From: Hyaloscypha bicolor E | Taxonomy: Eukaryota > Ascomycota > Leotiomycetes > Helotiales > Hyaloscyphaceae | Reading direction: 5' to 3' | Assembly: GCF_002865645.1 (NCBI RefSeq) | Contig: NW_020194691.1 | Location: forward strand, 186,001-250,000 | Length of the DNA: 64,000 nt | Part shown: one piece after another, positions 12,197-24,470 of the stretch | How positions within the stretch are numbered: position 1 is the first letter of the stretch | How the letters are laid out: each line of letters begins with the position of its first letter | Notes under the pieces: generated by a model | The model's database searches: none | Told to the model about the DNA's origin: nothing | Seen by the model: the letters and a program-made list of their open reading frames with translations, nothing else | Position numbers and translations under genes: made by a program

Positions 12197-12800
12197 TTAG
12201 GATCTTGAGTTCCGGCCGAATGGATGTATGCCTTGTATCCAGCTCCCTGCCCGTCTCCTTCGTCTGCCTCCTTTGCCTTCCATTATCAAATGTGTCCATT
12301 TGAACAGACCACGCTCACTGCTCTGAGATGCAATGCTGCTGTTCTTGGTGAAGTCGACGCGGCGGCTGAGAATGCTGAATTCGAGTTTGAATTTCACCCT
12401 GTATACCAAAGCTTTGTATGCGGTCTGGATGTCGTACAAGCCCGAGTATTCGAGGTCGAGGATGGTGAGATCAAGGAAGGCAATGATGGCGTTGATATGG
12501 ACGAGATGGGCCATGACTTCTCGAGATGCCTTCTCTAATGATTCCTTCGGGTTGTAATATCTTGAGAGTGTGCCCAATGTACGGGCCAGATATGATTAGT
12601 TCCTGGATGAAAAAGATTGTGACTTGGACTTTTTCACAAATCGAGTACGGCAGGAGGAAGGGCATAGGCTTGCTCGAATTTGCACTATACACCATGGCCA
12701 GGGGCCAAGGAGAATGGTATGGATAGGGAAAAGCAGGAAAGCAGATACTACCATGACAAAACCCAGCAGAGGCTTGATGAATTCGAGGTTGCTAGAGTTC
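12197..12800 (-). pseudogene. DUF7703 membrane-protein pseudogene, 5'-truncated and frameshifted
   Basis: Reading leftwards, one frame gives PFLLPYSICEKVQVTIFFIQ, then ELIISG and YIGHTLKIL. The next frame continues the same family with REVMAHLVHINAIIAFLDL, IQTAYKALVYRVKFKLEF and SILSR. From memory these match the last three transmembrane helices of the fungal DUF7703 integral membrane family, whose full members are about 250 residues. A one-base shift near 12550-12570 separates the two halves. The first helices are missing; a faint continuation (FVMVVSAFLLFPIHT) may lie at 12740-12790 in a third frame. Its 5' side collides with the first exon of the plus-strand STAND gene, suggesting a rearrangement point. 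Confidence 0.6.
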
Positions 12801-15800
12801 AGCAAGACGAAGGACAGCGAGCCAGGCTCGAAGACTATTTTGCTAGAAAGGCTGCAGATGAGGCAGAAAGGGCCGAAAGGAACATGAAAGAGTCAATGGG
12901 TGCGTTTTCATATTACTTTATAGAATCTTTGGTCCATTTTGACATTGTGTAGCTGAGAAGGTTCGAGGCCTACGGGCTTGGATGGCAGCTTCGGACTGGA
13001 CGACATCGTTTAATGCTGCCGAGAAACACCGGACCGAGAATACTGGGAATTGGTTCATACGGCATCACAAATACAAATCATGGATAGAGAATCAGTTTAA
13101 ACGTGAGCTCAACGACGTTGAATTTTCGGAACGTCTCCTTTTCATCTCAGGTACTCAGCATCTCAATTTTTGACTAACTTCAAGATTGCTGACCATTTTG
13201 AAGGAAAGCCCGGGTACGGTAAAACTGTGCTCTCTACGCGTATTATTTCAGATATTCGGAGATGTATTGGAAGAGATGAACCCACAGATAAAGGGGCTAT
13301 CGCCTTTTTTTACTTCAACGCTCAGCATCATGATTCGACGTCAAACGAGAGTGCTCTACGAGCAATTGCCACCCAACTGTTGCACGATAACAAAGATGAC
13401 ACAGACTTCATTGATTTAGCAGTTCTCCTCATGGACGATATGGGCAGTGGTCAGAGCACTGCGACTGAGAGGGAAATTCAATCTATAATCCGCATTTTCC
13501 TTGGGCGGCTTGGTGCATCCTTTCTCATATTCGACGCGCTCGATGGGTGCAGAGACTGGGAAGAACTTCTGGAAACCCTCGATAATGTTACTCGAGGATC
13601 CAAATGCAGTGTTGTGTGTTTAGGGAGGCCTCATTTATGCGTTGTGAAGAGCGTAGGAAGCAACACTTCTCAGTTCCGACTCGAAACGGAGGAAAATCTC
13701 GGCGACATGAAGCGATATCTCGAGCCAAAGATTCAGGCTCTATACAAACGAGGAAAGTTTCCGGATTCTCTCACAGTCACAGAAACGGTCGAAAAGATTG
13801 TCAGCCGGGCAGATTCCATGTTCTTGTGGGTGGTGTTGATGATCGGCTATCTTTCTTCCCCATTGCTAACGCCGAACAATCGACTACAAGCCATTAACGA
13901 CATCCATATACTCGAAGGGCTGGACGCCATGTACAAGCAAATCCTTGAAGATTTGAAAAGACGGCTTCCTAAATCGCTGTGGTCGATAACTAAGAGGATG
14001 TTTCAGTGGCTTGTTGTTGCACAAACACCTTGAAAGCTTGAAACGCTCCATACAGCACTTGCGGTTCAAATCGATCGAGCCATAACATCTGATGACTACA
14101 TTTCCGACTTTCAAGAATGTTTACTAGAGACTTGCGGCTCATTTGTTGAGGTCTATTCCGATGGAACCTTGAGATTCATTCATCTGTCTGTCCAGGAATT
14201 TTTGGTTGACCCTAACCCGGAATTACACAACCCCGAGCTCTCGCGGACCTTCCATATCCAAAAAGAACTTGCACATTGCTCTATAGCGACCCTTTGTCTC
14301 TCGTACATAATCTACAATATTCCCCATAAGCCAATTGCTGCTGCAGAGAAGGCTGAGGCCACTGATCTAAAAGCAACATATCCTCTGCTTTCCTACGCAA
14401 CAAAGTGGTGGCCTACTCACGCATGCCAAAGCCTACCATTGAATGACCTAGGGTCATCTAGATACTCCGCTGAATCTTATGGGATATTCTTCAAAGCCTT
14501 GGCCGAGGCGGTATGGAACAAGGAACTCTTGAGTTGCTGGATAGAAACCTCCTATACATTCCATAACGTGCCCTCTCTAAATATGGTGGGAAGCTACGTA
14601 GGCGCATTTCAAAGAAAGTATCCCGAAATCTGGAAGCTACAAGTCGAGTCTGTAGTCAGCAGATTGAATCGCCTATCACCAGAGCTGAGTCGACTGAATG
14701 CGGACTGGTGTCATATTTTGCGGAAGGAGCCAAACGAGATTTGGATGCCTAGCATCAACGCGGTTGGAAGATTCGATCTTTGGGCAAACAGTGGCACTGC
14801 GAAGATGACTTTCTTAAACCCTAAGCAAGATGAAGGTTCTATACTGATAACTTCCCAAGTGTCGGCCGATGGTGGAAGTGTGGGCATGTTTAAGATATGG
14901 ACGTCAGCGTGAGTTGGCTAATAGTCATCAGAATGATACTTGTACTAACTCGGGGAATAGGTCAAAATGCATGAAAGGTGAGGCATCGGCTGGCTCTGAA
15001 TACTGGAAAGTAGCATACCAAATATGGTCGTTAAAGACGATGTCTCAAACCGAATGCATCAGGTTTGAGATTCCGCAAGAGCAGCTGCTGGATCTAAACC
15101 TTCAGAATCAAGACGACAAATCACTGGAATATACCAAACAAACACGCACTCATTTCCGCTTCCCGGTTGCTTTTTCCTCATCCTTATCTCTTCTGGTCGT
15201 TCACGGGATTTTGCTCAAGATCGCTCCGGCTTCAGTGCTGGAGAAAATAGACGACCGAGGCCATTTTCAGGTCCTGCCACCCCCTGGGTGTGAACACACC
15301 CTCGACATGGATGCTTTTACCATGGCACGCCCGTTACATACAGGACGAAAGCGATTCTCTTTTACAAGGGGGTTCAAAATCGTCCCCGCCGACCACAAAT
15401 GCCATTCCTGGGCTCAATACTTCATATCCCCGAATGAGAAGTATTTGATACAAATCAATGGTAGTGGGCCACCATCGACGGCTCATACTAGGCGCTGGAT
15501 AGTAAGCGCGTACAGTGATACGCAATTCAATAATTGGGTACCATCTTTTCGTCTTGTAGCAAGCGTGGGCATTCAGTTCAGACGGTCGAGTACAAAGGAT
15601 AAAACGGTCGAGAGATTTCTATGGTTTCATCCGTTTTTGCCGATTATTGCGGTTTGCAGGCTTGCTACGATTTCGCTTTGGCACTTCATGGAGAAAGGTA
15701 AGTGAAACTCACTCATGTTGTTAATGGTGATTCTGTAATAACTATATGAAACCTAGACAAAGAGCTCGTTACAGTTCACGATACTCTGCTGGATAACATC

Positions 15801-16508
15801 TGCTGGTCTGTCTGTGGCAACTACCTTCAAGGAACCGATCCTTCTTCCAACCAAATGGTTTTCATCGACTTGACCAAGCACCTACCACCACGGGCGAAAC
15901 CCCTCGAAGCTCCCCAGGCGTCGTCTTTAACCACACCCACAACGGTGATAGCTCCAATAGTTAATTCAAACCACGAGAGCATGCAAATTATTACGATTGG
16001 ACAGAACATCAGTTCAGAGAGTTCCACGTCTAGCGCTATACAATCCGCCGGTACACCCGTATTCAGTGCCTCAGCAGCAGGACTTAGCTTCTCAGCCCTC
16101 AATCAAAACTGTGATGACTCGAGCGCCATTATCCTCCATAACGTCGGTCCAGGGGGCGTAGTAACTAATTCCAACCTCATGCGCCTCCCCAAGTCATCCA
16201 CCCTAGAAAAGAGTTATTCAACGCTAGTAAATACGGGCGACAACGAGAACTTGCGATTGGTGCTTAATATGGCAGCGCAAGAAACGTATTCTGTGGAAGA
16301 CAAGGCTGATTTCAGCCTCCCAGCTATATTTGATAGGAAGACTGAGAGCATTTTGGCTGTAGAGGAGGATTATAGGATTGGAAACAAGAGGTTGAAGGCT
16401 TTTTCTGGAGAGTCGGAGCAATCGGAGCGGTTGGAGATGTTGGTTGGCCAGAAGGCGATAGAGGCGCCGGCGGAAGATACCTTTATGGCGGATGCGGATG
16501 ATCAATAA
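12719..16508 (+). pseudogene. STAND/NACHT NTPase (NLR-like) with one in-frame TGA
   Basis: Exons read as 12719-12899, 12953-13150, 13204-14908, 14961-15697 and 15757-16508; all joins keep frame. A charged helical leader (REKQESRYYHDKTQQRLDEF) precedes the NACHT module. The P-loop is GKPGYGKTVLS, created exactly by the 13150/13204 splice, and a Walker B-like FLIFDALDG follows. Past NACHT come the typical FIHLSVQEFL motif and a C-terminal half that may be a degenerate beta-propeller (IWSLKT, LWHFMEKD). The frame is broken only by TGA at 14031-14033, between WLVVAQTP and KLETLHTAL, in continuous coding sequence. The protein lacks the usual 150-residue N-terminal effector or adaptor domain. Function by family: self/non-self or stress signalling. 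Confidence 0.75.
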
Positions 16509-17483
16509 TGTATGAAAGCTTCAATTTCGAAAGTACGATGACAGGTTTTAGGTATGATTTCCTTATGGTTTATTTTTTGAATTACAGGATAGGCAACTAG
16601 AAAATCGGTTCAACATCCTAGGATGTTACTTTTCATAGTTGGGATAGGGATATATTATCTATGTGCCAGTTTCCAGGGTGTCTACGGTCTTGCAGAGTCC
16701 GAGGCGGTCCTGTTCAGGATCCTTAGGAGCCTAAAGAGGCTCCAAGGAATAAACGCCAAGACTTAATAAAAAAAGACATAATGCGCCCTAAGCGAGCATC
16801 TGGCCTTATTAGTTTCGTGTGGACTATTCGGGGGCTACTCAGGGGCTGCTCAGGTTGCTTAGACAGCTTAGGTGAGCTGGTTGAGCTGAGGGCGAGCCGA
16901 GGGTGATTCGCGTCTGAGTAGGGGCGGCCATGCCTATCAATCGAATATGAAATGAAGATTAAAGGGTTAGAGTTCAATTACTAATACAGAGATACCAAAC
17001 CTTGGTAGATTCTCACAGAGAGTGTGTTCCTCTGCTAAAGTTTGTCTCTTCTATGATTCGGAATAGTTGAGTTGGTTCCTCACTTTATTATACTTTCCTA
17101 ACAACTTCACACCAAAGTTTGATCAAGATAGGCTGCTGCAGAGAAGAGAAGAGAGAGGGCTGAGGTGTCACATAACGGTAGAGGCAAATACCCGGACACC
17201 GGGAAATTTGCTCCAAACTTAGACTTACTCCTCCCCGCATTGGTATCTACTCAAAATGGGGGGAAAGATTTGCAGTCAACGTCAACATGACGGCGGCTTC
17301 ATACGTTCAGAAATGGGAATGGATCGTCATCCAGAGATTCGGCTTCGGGTCATCAAGGAACGAGTGAGAAACAAGATTCATCGTTGAAAGCCCCTCAGCT
17401 TTAACATAAAGACTTCGAGACTAGGACGAGCGAAGCAAGTAGCCGTATGGAACTATTATCGATCATTTTATGGCTTTTCCCCA
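16509..17483. other. Intergenic stretch
   Basis: Nearly 1 kb between two convergent genes. No open frame with recognisable motifs and no obvious repeat were seen. Confidence 0.5.
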
Positions 17484-18270
17484 TCACCAGGGGAGAACAC
17501 CGTTTGCATTACAGACCTTCCCAACATCCGCATCCCTATCTCCTCTGATGACAGCAGCAATTCTTTCGCCTCCAACTTCCGGCTCGGATCCAGGTCTTCC
17601 GCCTCCATGGAAGTTCGTTGCAATCAAGCCTGGGTTTGCACCAAATACTTTGAATCCCTCCCGCCCCAAGCGATTCCAGTATAAAATCATCAACATGTTC
17701 AGCGCCGCCTTTGAAGATCTATAGTCCATGGCACCGCCGCCGTGTAAAGGCCCATTTGGGTCTGCTGCAATGGCGATCGAGCCGGTAGTAGAAGAGACAA
17801 AGATCAAACGAGGGGCTGAGGACTTCCCAAGCAACGGTAAGAAGGCTTCTGTGACACTGACTACACCGACAACATTGACAGCTAGAACTTCTCTCATGGC
17901 ATCTCGCGCTGTCTCATTGTGTCGTGCCCCGATCCCAGCATTGTTGACAAGCACGTCGAGGCGTCCGAGGGTATCATTGACGTGTCTCGCGGCAGCATCT
18001 ACCGAAGCATCGTCGGTGACATCGATTTGAATTGCGGTCACCGTGCCCTTGATAGGAAGTTGCTGGAGATTTGATGCTGCTTCCAATCCCTTGCTAAGAT
18101 CACGACTGCCGAGGAGAATGTGGTAATTGGGGAAGGAAAACAGGAGGCTTTTGGCCGTTTCAAATCCAATGCCTTGATTGGCGCCTAGATGTCTCTTCGT
18201 CAGTTTATACCTTACTCAAATCAACTCGGATCTCACCTGTTATCAGGACAATGATCTGTGAAGAAGCCAT
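17484..18270 (-). CDS. Short-chain dehydrogenase/reductase
   Basis: Two exons, 18270-18237 and 18184-17484, encode 244 residues. The splice completes the NAD(P)-binding motif ITGANQGIGF at residues 10-19. The classical SDR signatures follow: NNAG (DVLVNNAGIG), the catalytic serine region (FVSSTTGS) and YRSSK as the YxxxK pair. Length is standard for a classical SDR. The substrate cannot be told. This kind resembles fungal carbonyl-reductase-like SDRs that act in the cytosol. It stands alone, with no obvious pathway neighbours. Confidence 0.85.
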
Positions 18271-20309
18271 GCCTGCTCTGGAGTAAGATGCAGGAGTTTG
18301 AAGACCAAAATGAGAAGAGGAACGGGGTTGAAAACGGAATCTCGGTAACCGAAGGAGTCGGTGTCAAGCTCAAGGTGTCAGTTTGAATATTCACTGGCTG
18401 GCTCGCGCGTGAGAACTCAAGCTTTCAGTTTCCTCGCGTTCGACCTACCTTTTCTCTCAAATTAAGATTGTGAAGGATGAGATAGAAGCAGGACGTCGCA
18501 ATAAAAGAGACTCACTTGCTGAGTCATCCACCAGCCTAACCCACCAGACCCATGGTGACTTAAAACTCCTCCATCAATCATATGCCTCCTTATTCATGGC
18601 CCAGGATCTCAACGCTGCAGACCTGTGAATGGGCCAATTACTATGCAATTAGCGCTACTAGTAAGTCTCTAAAACGGGCCGTTGCAAGTTGCAACTATTT
18701 ATGGACGACCAGATTGCTAATATATATTGCAGGAGTCGTATGACGATTTTCTCCATCCTCTTCCCTCTCGACAACAGACTACCGGCCTACAAGTGATCTT
18801 CTCATTTAACCATAGCCAGCTAAGTAGGAATATGGGGAAAATAGCACACACGAATTCGAGACCGCCGACGCGCCGACGATCGCTAAAACCATACTGGGGA
18901 GGAAGAACGCTGGGACACTCTCACGTGAATACTAGCATAGGAGATTGATGGACTCGATGGACATGGATATACAATTGACGTCGATGTACGTCCCGTTGGA
19001 GCAAGCCTACCGCGAGAACTATCCAACACGAACCCATACGTCGGGGAAGACTTAGAACTCTAAAGAAGCCGGTTGTCCAACCCTGTTTTACATCCCTCGG
19101 GCTCATTTTGAACCCGTACAACCAAGGAACATAACGTATTAGTCCCTCGGGAAATCCGCCACGTCGAGCTGGGCCACCACCGTGTCCTGACTCTTGAGTT
19201 CGTGCCGAGCCGTTCCTGTTTCCCGTTCTCTGGTTTCTTTGATTTCTAGACATGCTTTCGGTTTCAGTAGCTGTCGCCCAAGGATCCAAGAACTTCCACT
19301 CTTTCTCATTGGATATCTGACCATTTGGCAAAGTTTAGCTTTGGTGTGGCACTAGTGGCTTGGTACAGATGGCTAAGACTCTGAATGGTCAGCCCTGTCT
19401 GACCTCCTACCATTTATTTCAATCAGGGCTACAAAATGTGGCTATGGTTCGTATCATTTCTTCATTTCATTTTTGTTTTCAACCCATTTTCACCGCATCA
19501 CAAGCATTCCACTTACATCTACAACCTTCTTTCGCATGCCAAAATCTCGATTCGGATCTATATCCGAGCCATGAATGGAATACAGCGATTTATTACCCTG
19601 GGCAGACCATCGATGTCATTGTTTACCTGAGAGGTTCTTCGGGGCAAAAATCTTACTGTATCCGCAAGGGTCGACATATGGTGAGATATCCCTGGGCAAG
19701 CACTCCGTCGGTCATTATTGCAGTTCGGCACAGCCAAACACGAGCTGTATATCGGATCGATCTCTCTGGGAGAAGGAGCCGAGGCATCATGGCCATTCAG
19801 TCTCACCACCCCGGACCATACAAAATTATGGGGGCCATGAAAAGGATAAATTCTGCTCCAAACTCTGCAGGCTCGCCGTGGGAGACCATGGAGCAACCGG
19901 TTGCGTTGAGTCCTATCCTTCAAAATACATTCCCTCAGGCGCCGAAGCAGTAAAGTAGTTAAGTTTGAATGTCTGGAATGGACTAAGAACACTTACGAGA
20001 ACCGCTGGTGCCCGTTAGGCTAGACATTAGGCTTTAACATAGCACTTATGAGAAGGCTAAGGAGTCGTGGAGCCATGTGGTAGACCTTGGGTCGCAATTA
20101 GAGATGGGGCTGAACCGCATATTCCATCCTGTAGTGCAGTCGGTGACCGCCAGAGCTGCAAAAGACAAGGACCCCCATCCGACCGCCACTGGTTAGTTCT
20201 ACAGAAGGCAGTCCTACCTTCTACCAGCCGAATCCTTCTAACAGTGCATAATCAAGAAAGAGGCAAGTCTAGTAGTATTTACATATTTACATTTGCGCAA
20301 GACTCTGAA
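18271..20309. other. Gene-poor stretch with coding-like scraps
   Basis: No intact gene is supported. At 20047-20208 a plus-strand frame reads SWSHVVDLGSQLEMGLNRIF and ends at TAG; it looks like a fragment of some protein I cannot name. Open frames at 18921-19331 (minus) and 19360-19953 (plus) lack motifs. The stretch probably holds decayed genes upstream of the HET relic. Confidence 0.4.
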
Positions 20310-20501
20310 GTTAATCCCGGAGATATTACCGTGCTAGCTCTGGGCTTCTCTACCCCAATTCTCCTGCGCCAAGAAGGTACTCGTGGTAAATATTGGTTTG
20401 TTAGTGATTTATATATATTGATGGGGCGTGGGAGGACGGTTGACGACTGGAAGGTAGGGAAAAGGGAGCTGGAGAACTATGTACTGCATAGAGGTGAATA
20501 G
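20310..20501 (+). pseudogene. HET-domain protein C-terminal fragment
   Basis: A plus-strand frame reads GDITVLALGFSTPILLRQEG, then TRGKYWFVSDLYI and KVGKRELENYVLH before a stop. This is the pattern found at the C-terminal end of fungal heterokaryon-incompatibility (HET) proteins, where a GD.V....G...P.vLR strand pair precedes the final helix. The HET domain itself is absent upstream, so only the tail survives. Confidence 0.55.
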
Positions 20502-21174
20502 TAACCCAGAAAGTCGAGGCATCCCGAAACGGAAAAGGAATTACCCAAGCATATTTTAGCAAGTCAGCAGAGTCCTCGCGTATCTCCTGCAGAAGTTGAC
20601 GTGAGATTCTAGCCCCCTACAGAACAGGGACCTCCCCGAAGGTGGGGTCGCTAAAGGTCCATATTGCCCCGCTGCAGGCGGTCGCACTGGTTTCTGGAGA
20701 GCATAACTTTATTTAAAATTGATTTATTGCGGGTAACAAAAAACAACTGGACTTCAAGCATAAGATCGATCTTCTACTAAGGTATCATCTATTCAACTCA
20801 AACAAACGATTCCATATGGCTTCTTCCACCACCAACCGTATCCTACTGTATTGGTTTCTCGGAGGAAGACCCGATTCGAGTCAGGGCTGGGATCTAGGCT
20901 CGCCTTAGCTCTCCCGAAACGCCTCGGAAAATCGCGACATCTTCCAGATTATCCAGCTGGAGCCTAGAGAATTTGCACTTCAATGGCAGACATAAAGAGG
21001 GCGATATCTCCCGTCAATGACTGGCGCGATGTTTTGGTTTCGCCTAATCTATATTGTCTCGAGTTCATCTCCCCTTTTCTTGTTGAGCACCGACTCCCAA
21101 GCTTCTAGCGGAGGTGCCTTGGCGTAGTGCTGTTGCTGAGCACCCTTGCTGGGCAAACGGCCTGACACGGAATT
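20502..21174. other. Intergenic, upstream of AIM6-like gene
   Basis: Spacer with no supported gene; it includes the promoter of the AIM6-like gene. No motif is distinct enough to call. Confidence 0.5.
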
Positions 21175-22450
21175 ATGGGCAACGAGAGCAAAGATAAAAT
21201 TGAGCCGGAAGTCAAGGAGTTGAGGGTCACTGTCGTCGATATTGAAGAATGTCGCCCCAAACCTTCTCAAAAGAATCGGCGGAAATGGTTTGCTTCAAGT
21301 GTTCGAAGAGTGTTCGACTTCCGGAATAAATCAGAGCAATCGCCATGGCCTAAACTCATCCGGAGACTCCTGTGCCTCTTTTCTGCTGCTCTCCTTCTCG
21401 GCATCTTCGCTGTCATGTAGGATCACCCCACCCTTTCTCTCCCACTAGTACTCATGGCAGAAATTCAGAATCTACCACTCCCTCCTCCTTGCCCTCGTCA
21501 GACGACTCTCTCCTCCTAGAGTTTCAGACAACGGCCTCACCCAAATAGTTGCCGATTGGGTACAACCAGGAGCCAACTCAACTTCAACCTTCTGGCTTCC
21601 AAACTTCAGCCGAGATGTCGTCCCGAAAGAAATTCATTCGCACAATGATTATTGGCGCCGAGTTCCGCTGTTTGAAGCTTTGTCCCTGGGAATTACAGGT
21701 GTGGAAGCTGATTGTCATCTCATCGATGGAGAATTATACGTTGGCCATACGAATTCGTCCTTGAGACCTAACTTGACATTACGATCTCTGTACCTTGATC
21801 CTTTGATTGACATTCTCACTAATCAAAATGCGGGGAGCAGCTTGACTTCGAGTTCGGGAATCAATGGTGTCTGGGATACTCATCCCTCGCGAGGCATCGT
21901 GCTTATGACAGACCTAAAGACCGAAGGCTTTTCAACCCTGGCAGCAGTGCAAGCACAGCTTGAACCATTTCGTCAGAAAGGTTGGCTCACGTACTGGAAT
22001 GGGACTGCAGTCATTCCGGGTCCCATCACACACGTCGGGACAGGAAATACACCATTCGAAGCGGTGCTCAACTCTTCATACTCGAACTGCACGTATCGAG
22101 ATGTGTTCTTCGATGCACCATTGCACAATCTATCACATATTTACAATTTATCGAATTCATATTACACGAGTACCTCACTTACCGGCGTGCTGGGCGGGAA
22201 GAGCAAGATTCCTCGGAATGGGTTGACGAAGAAGCAGATGATTTTCCTGCGAGGACAGGTGGGCAAGGCTACGGAGTTGGGATTGGTGAGCAGGTATTGG
22301 GATATTCCACCGTGGCCGGTGAGCAGACGGATCAATATCTGGCATCAACTTGAAGAGCTGGAGCTTGGGATGTTGAACGCAGATGCGATTGATGAGGCAG
22401 CGAGGTGGGATTGGAGGTGGTGCAACGTTCTCGGGCTGGAGCTATGTTGA
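21175..22450 (+). CDS. AIM6: AIM6-like PLC-type phosphodiesterase
   Basis: Exons 21175-21416 and 21520-22450 are joined across a 103-base intron (donor GTAGGA, acceptor CCTAG), giving 390 residues. Residues about 61-80 form one hydrophobic membrane segment (LLCLFSAALLLGIFAV) after a basic N-terminus, suggesting a type II anchored protein. The body begins with HSHNDYWRRVPLFEAL and continues GVEADCHLIDGELYVGH, the His/Glu/Asp pattern of the PLC-like phosphodiesterase fold in altered-inheritance-of-mitochondria protein 6. Several N-glycosylation sequons (NSS, NCT, NLS) suit a lumenal or extracellular domain. Biochemical function in the family is not established. A poly-T run follows the stop. 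Confidence 0.8.
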
Positions 22451-23170
22451 TCTTTGTGTTGTTGTTTTTTTTTTTGGAGGCGTGGCAGGCTCCCGGTTGG
22501 GGAAATATGCATGTTTGGAATACCCAGGCGTTTTATAGCGGGGAGTTAGAGGCACCTGTTCACATTTCGGGGTATGATAGAGATTCAGACATACAAGCTT
22601 ATTTACAAATCGATCCCTGTACTTAGGCCAGAAGTAGAGAAGACTCTTCGGTATTGATTGCAAAATAGTATGAAAGCAGAATTCCTTGCTGTTTTCCAAA
22701 CTCGAGAAACTTGGGCGGAGCCCCTGAATCTACCCCGCCAGTCACTAAGCAAGTCGCTCCAACGCCAAGCAACACGAAACATCTTTCAGCGTTTGCCGAA
22801 CTTCGATTCCTGAACTCCCGTGATTCCCTTCCTCGCATCCCACACCATGGGATTTAGGTTTTTCATCCCGCAACTGCTTCATAAGCATCCCAGACTTACT
22901 TCAATGCTTTGTAATATACCCCCTCTCGTTCGGCTCCCATAAAATCTGCCGCCTTGATTGGAGCCCCGCATCCAGTGTGCAATCCTCCTGCAAGGGCGTG
23001 GGGCCGAAGTCCTCAAAAATGATGCTATAAACCTCTTCGATTGCGCCAGCATGGCAGATCCTGTTCCCCAAAGCAGCAGTCGAAGAGCAATTTTCATCAC
23101 TATATCAATTGCCCTCTTCTCTATAATTCTAACATTCTACACACCTAACCTCCTCCGCCAACAGCACACA
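22451..23170. other. Intergenic, upstream of NmrA-like gene
   Basis: Starts with a pure T run at about 22464-22474 and otherwise has no supported gene. An in-frame upstream extension of the next gene (MADPVPQSS...) exists from 23051, with a hydrophobic helix. If used it would add a membrane anchor to the reductase. Confidence 0.45.
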
Positions 23171-24162
23171 ATGACCACAATCAAGAGCGTAGCTGTCATT
23201 GGAGTATGCCAACCCCAATTGAGAACGAGATAGTAGCTAATAAGCTTCAGGCAACAGGCAATCTCGGTCCAGCTGTCGTGAAAGCCCTCCTCGATGCTGG
23301 CTTCACCGTAACAGCCCTGACCCGAATCGACTCCACCTCGACAGTACTCCCCGGCGCAAAGGTCCACAAAACCGACTACTCCTCCCCCGACTCAATTGCA
23401 GAAGCCTTCAAGGGACAAGATGCCGTCGTATCAACGATCGCAACAGCGGCATTGGGACAGCAGCAGGCGGTTGTCGACGCGGCAGTCAAGGCAGGCGTAA
23501 AGAGATTTATACCGAGCGAGTTTGGGATGGATACTACAACCATCACAGGCGGCGCAAAAAAGATATTAGGTGGAAAGATTGCGCTGCAGGGGGTGTTGGC
23601 TAAGGCTGCGGAAGAGAATAAGCATTTCTCGTGGACTGGGATCTCGACGGGAATGTTCTTTGACTGGGTACATACCCCTTCGAGATATATTGAGCATTAT
23701 CTAATGAGATCTTTCTAGGGCCTGAAAGTGGGATCACTGGGTTTCTCACTTCCAACCGAGACCGCGACCATCTACGATTCCGGCAACGAGCCCTTCACGG
23801 GATCAAATCTCGCCCTCGTTGGCCAAGCAATCGCTTCAGTCCTCAAACACCCTGAAGAGACAGCGAACAAGTACCTCAAGGTTGCCTCCTTCGTAACCAC
23901 ACAAAATGCTATACTAGCGGCACTGGAGGAGGAATCTGGGAAGAAGTGGACGGTTGTAAAGAAGAATACAGCGGATAGTCAGAAGCTCGCAGATGAGAAG
24001 TTGGCAAAGGGCGATTACTCAGCTTTTGGGGATTATTTGAAGCCACTGTTGTTTGGAGATGGCATTGGGGTTTCTCCTAAGGAGGAGCAGCTTGCGAATA
24101 AGGAGTTGGGCCTGCCGAAGGGCGATTTAAAGGAGACTGTTAAATCCGTATTGTCTGGGTAG
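23171..24162 (+). CDS. NmrA-like / isoflavone-reductase-type NAD(P)-binding protein
   Basis: Three exons (23171-23203, 23251-23667, 23719-24162) in phase 0 give 297 residues. The first splice makes the Rossmann motif VAVIGATGNLG. RFIPSEFGMD and the continuation toward GMFFDW are typical of the NmrA/PCBER/isoflavone reductase group, where an EFG-like segment lies near the nicotinamide. The group includes small-molecule reductases and redox-sensing regulators, so the substrate is open. I chose ATG 23171 because it directly precedes the Rossmann strand. An in-frame upstream ATG at 23051 would add a hydrophobic N-terminal segment. Confidence 0.85.
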
Positions 24163-24470
24163 GGGGCAGTGCGAACATTAAAGTCAAGTTGAATCATTCC
24201 TGTGCGCGTAGATCTAGGTTGATTCAGAGAATACAAAAAAGCTGTAGCTGAGTTTTGTTTGATTTTATTGCTTGTTTATGTCCTTCCTTCCTGTTTAGAG
24301 AGCCTTGGGTGATTCACAGCGGATTCGAGTCTACAAAAGCGTCTCATCCGTAGCCTGGCTTTCTATTATTTCCTAGTTTCTCCAAGCAAGAAACAGTATC
24401 GGGCTACTAAATCGCACATCGACTACAGTACAGCACCAAACGCTCATACATCTATTTCAGGCTTTTGACA
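24163..24470. other. Intergenic spacer
   Basis: About 300 bases of 3' and 5' flanking DNA. Nothing notable is seen. Confidence 0.5.

Noticed and set aside
12224..12538. Plus-strand acidic open frame (104 codons)
   Set aside because: It mirrors the DUF7703 relic. The minus-strand reading shows membrane-family motifs, the plus reading only biased acidic residues.
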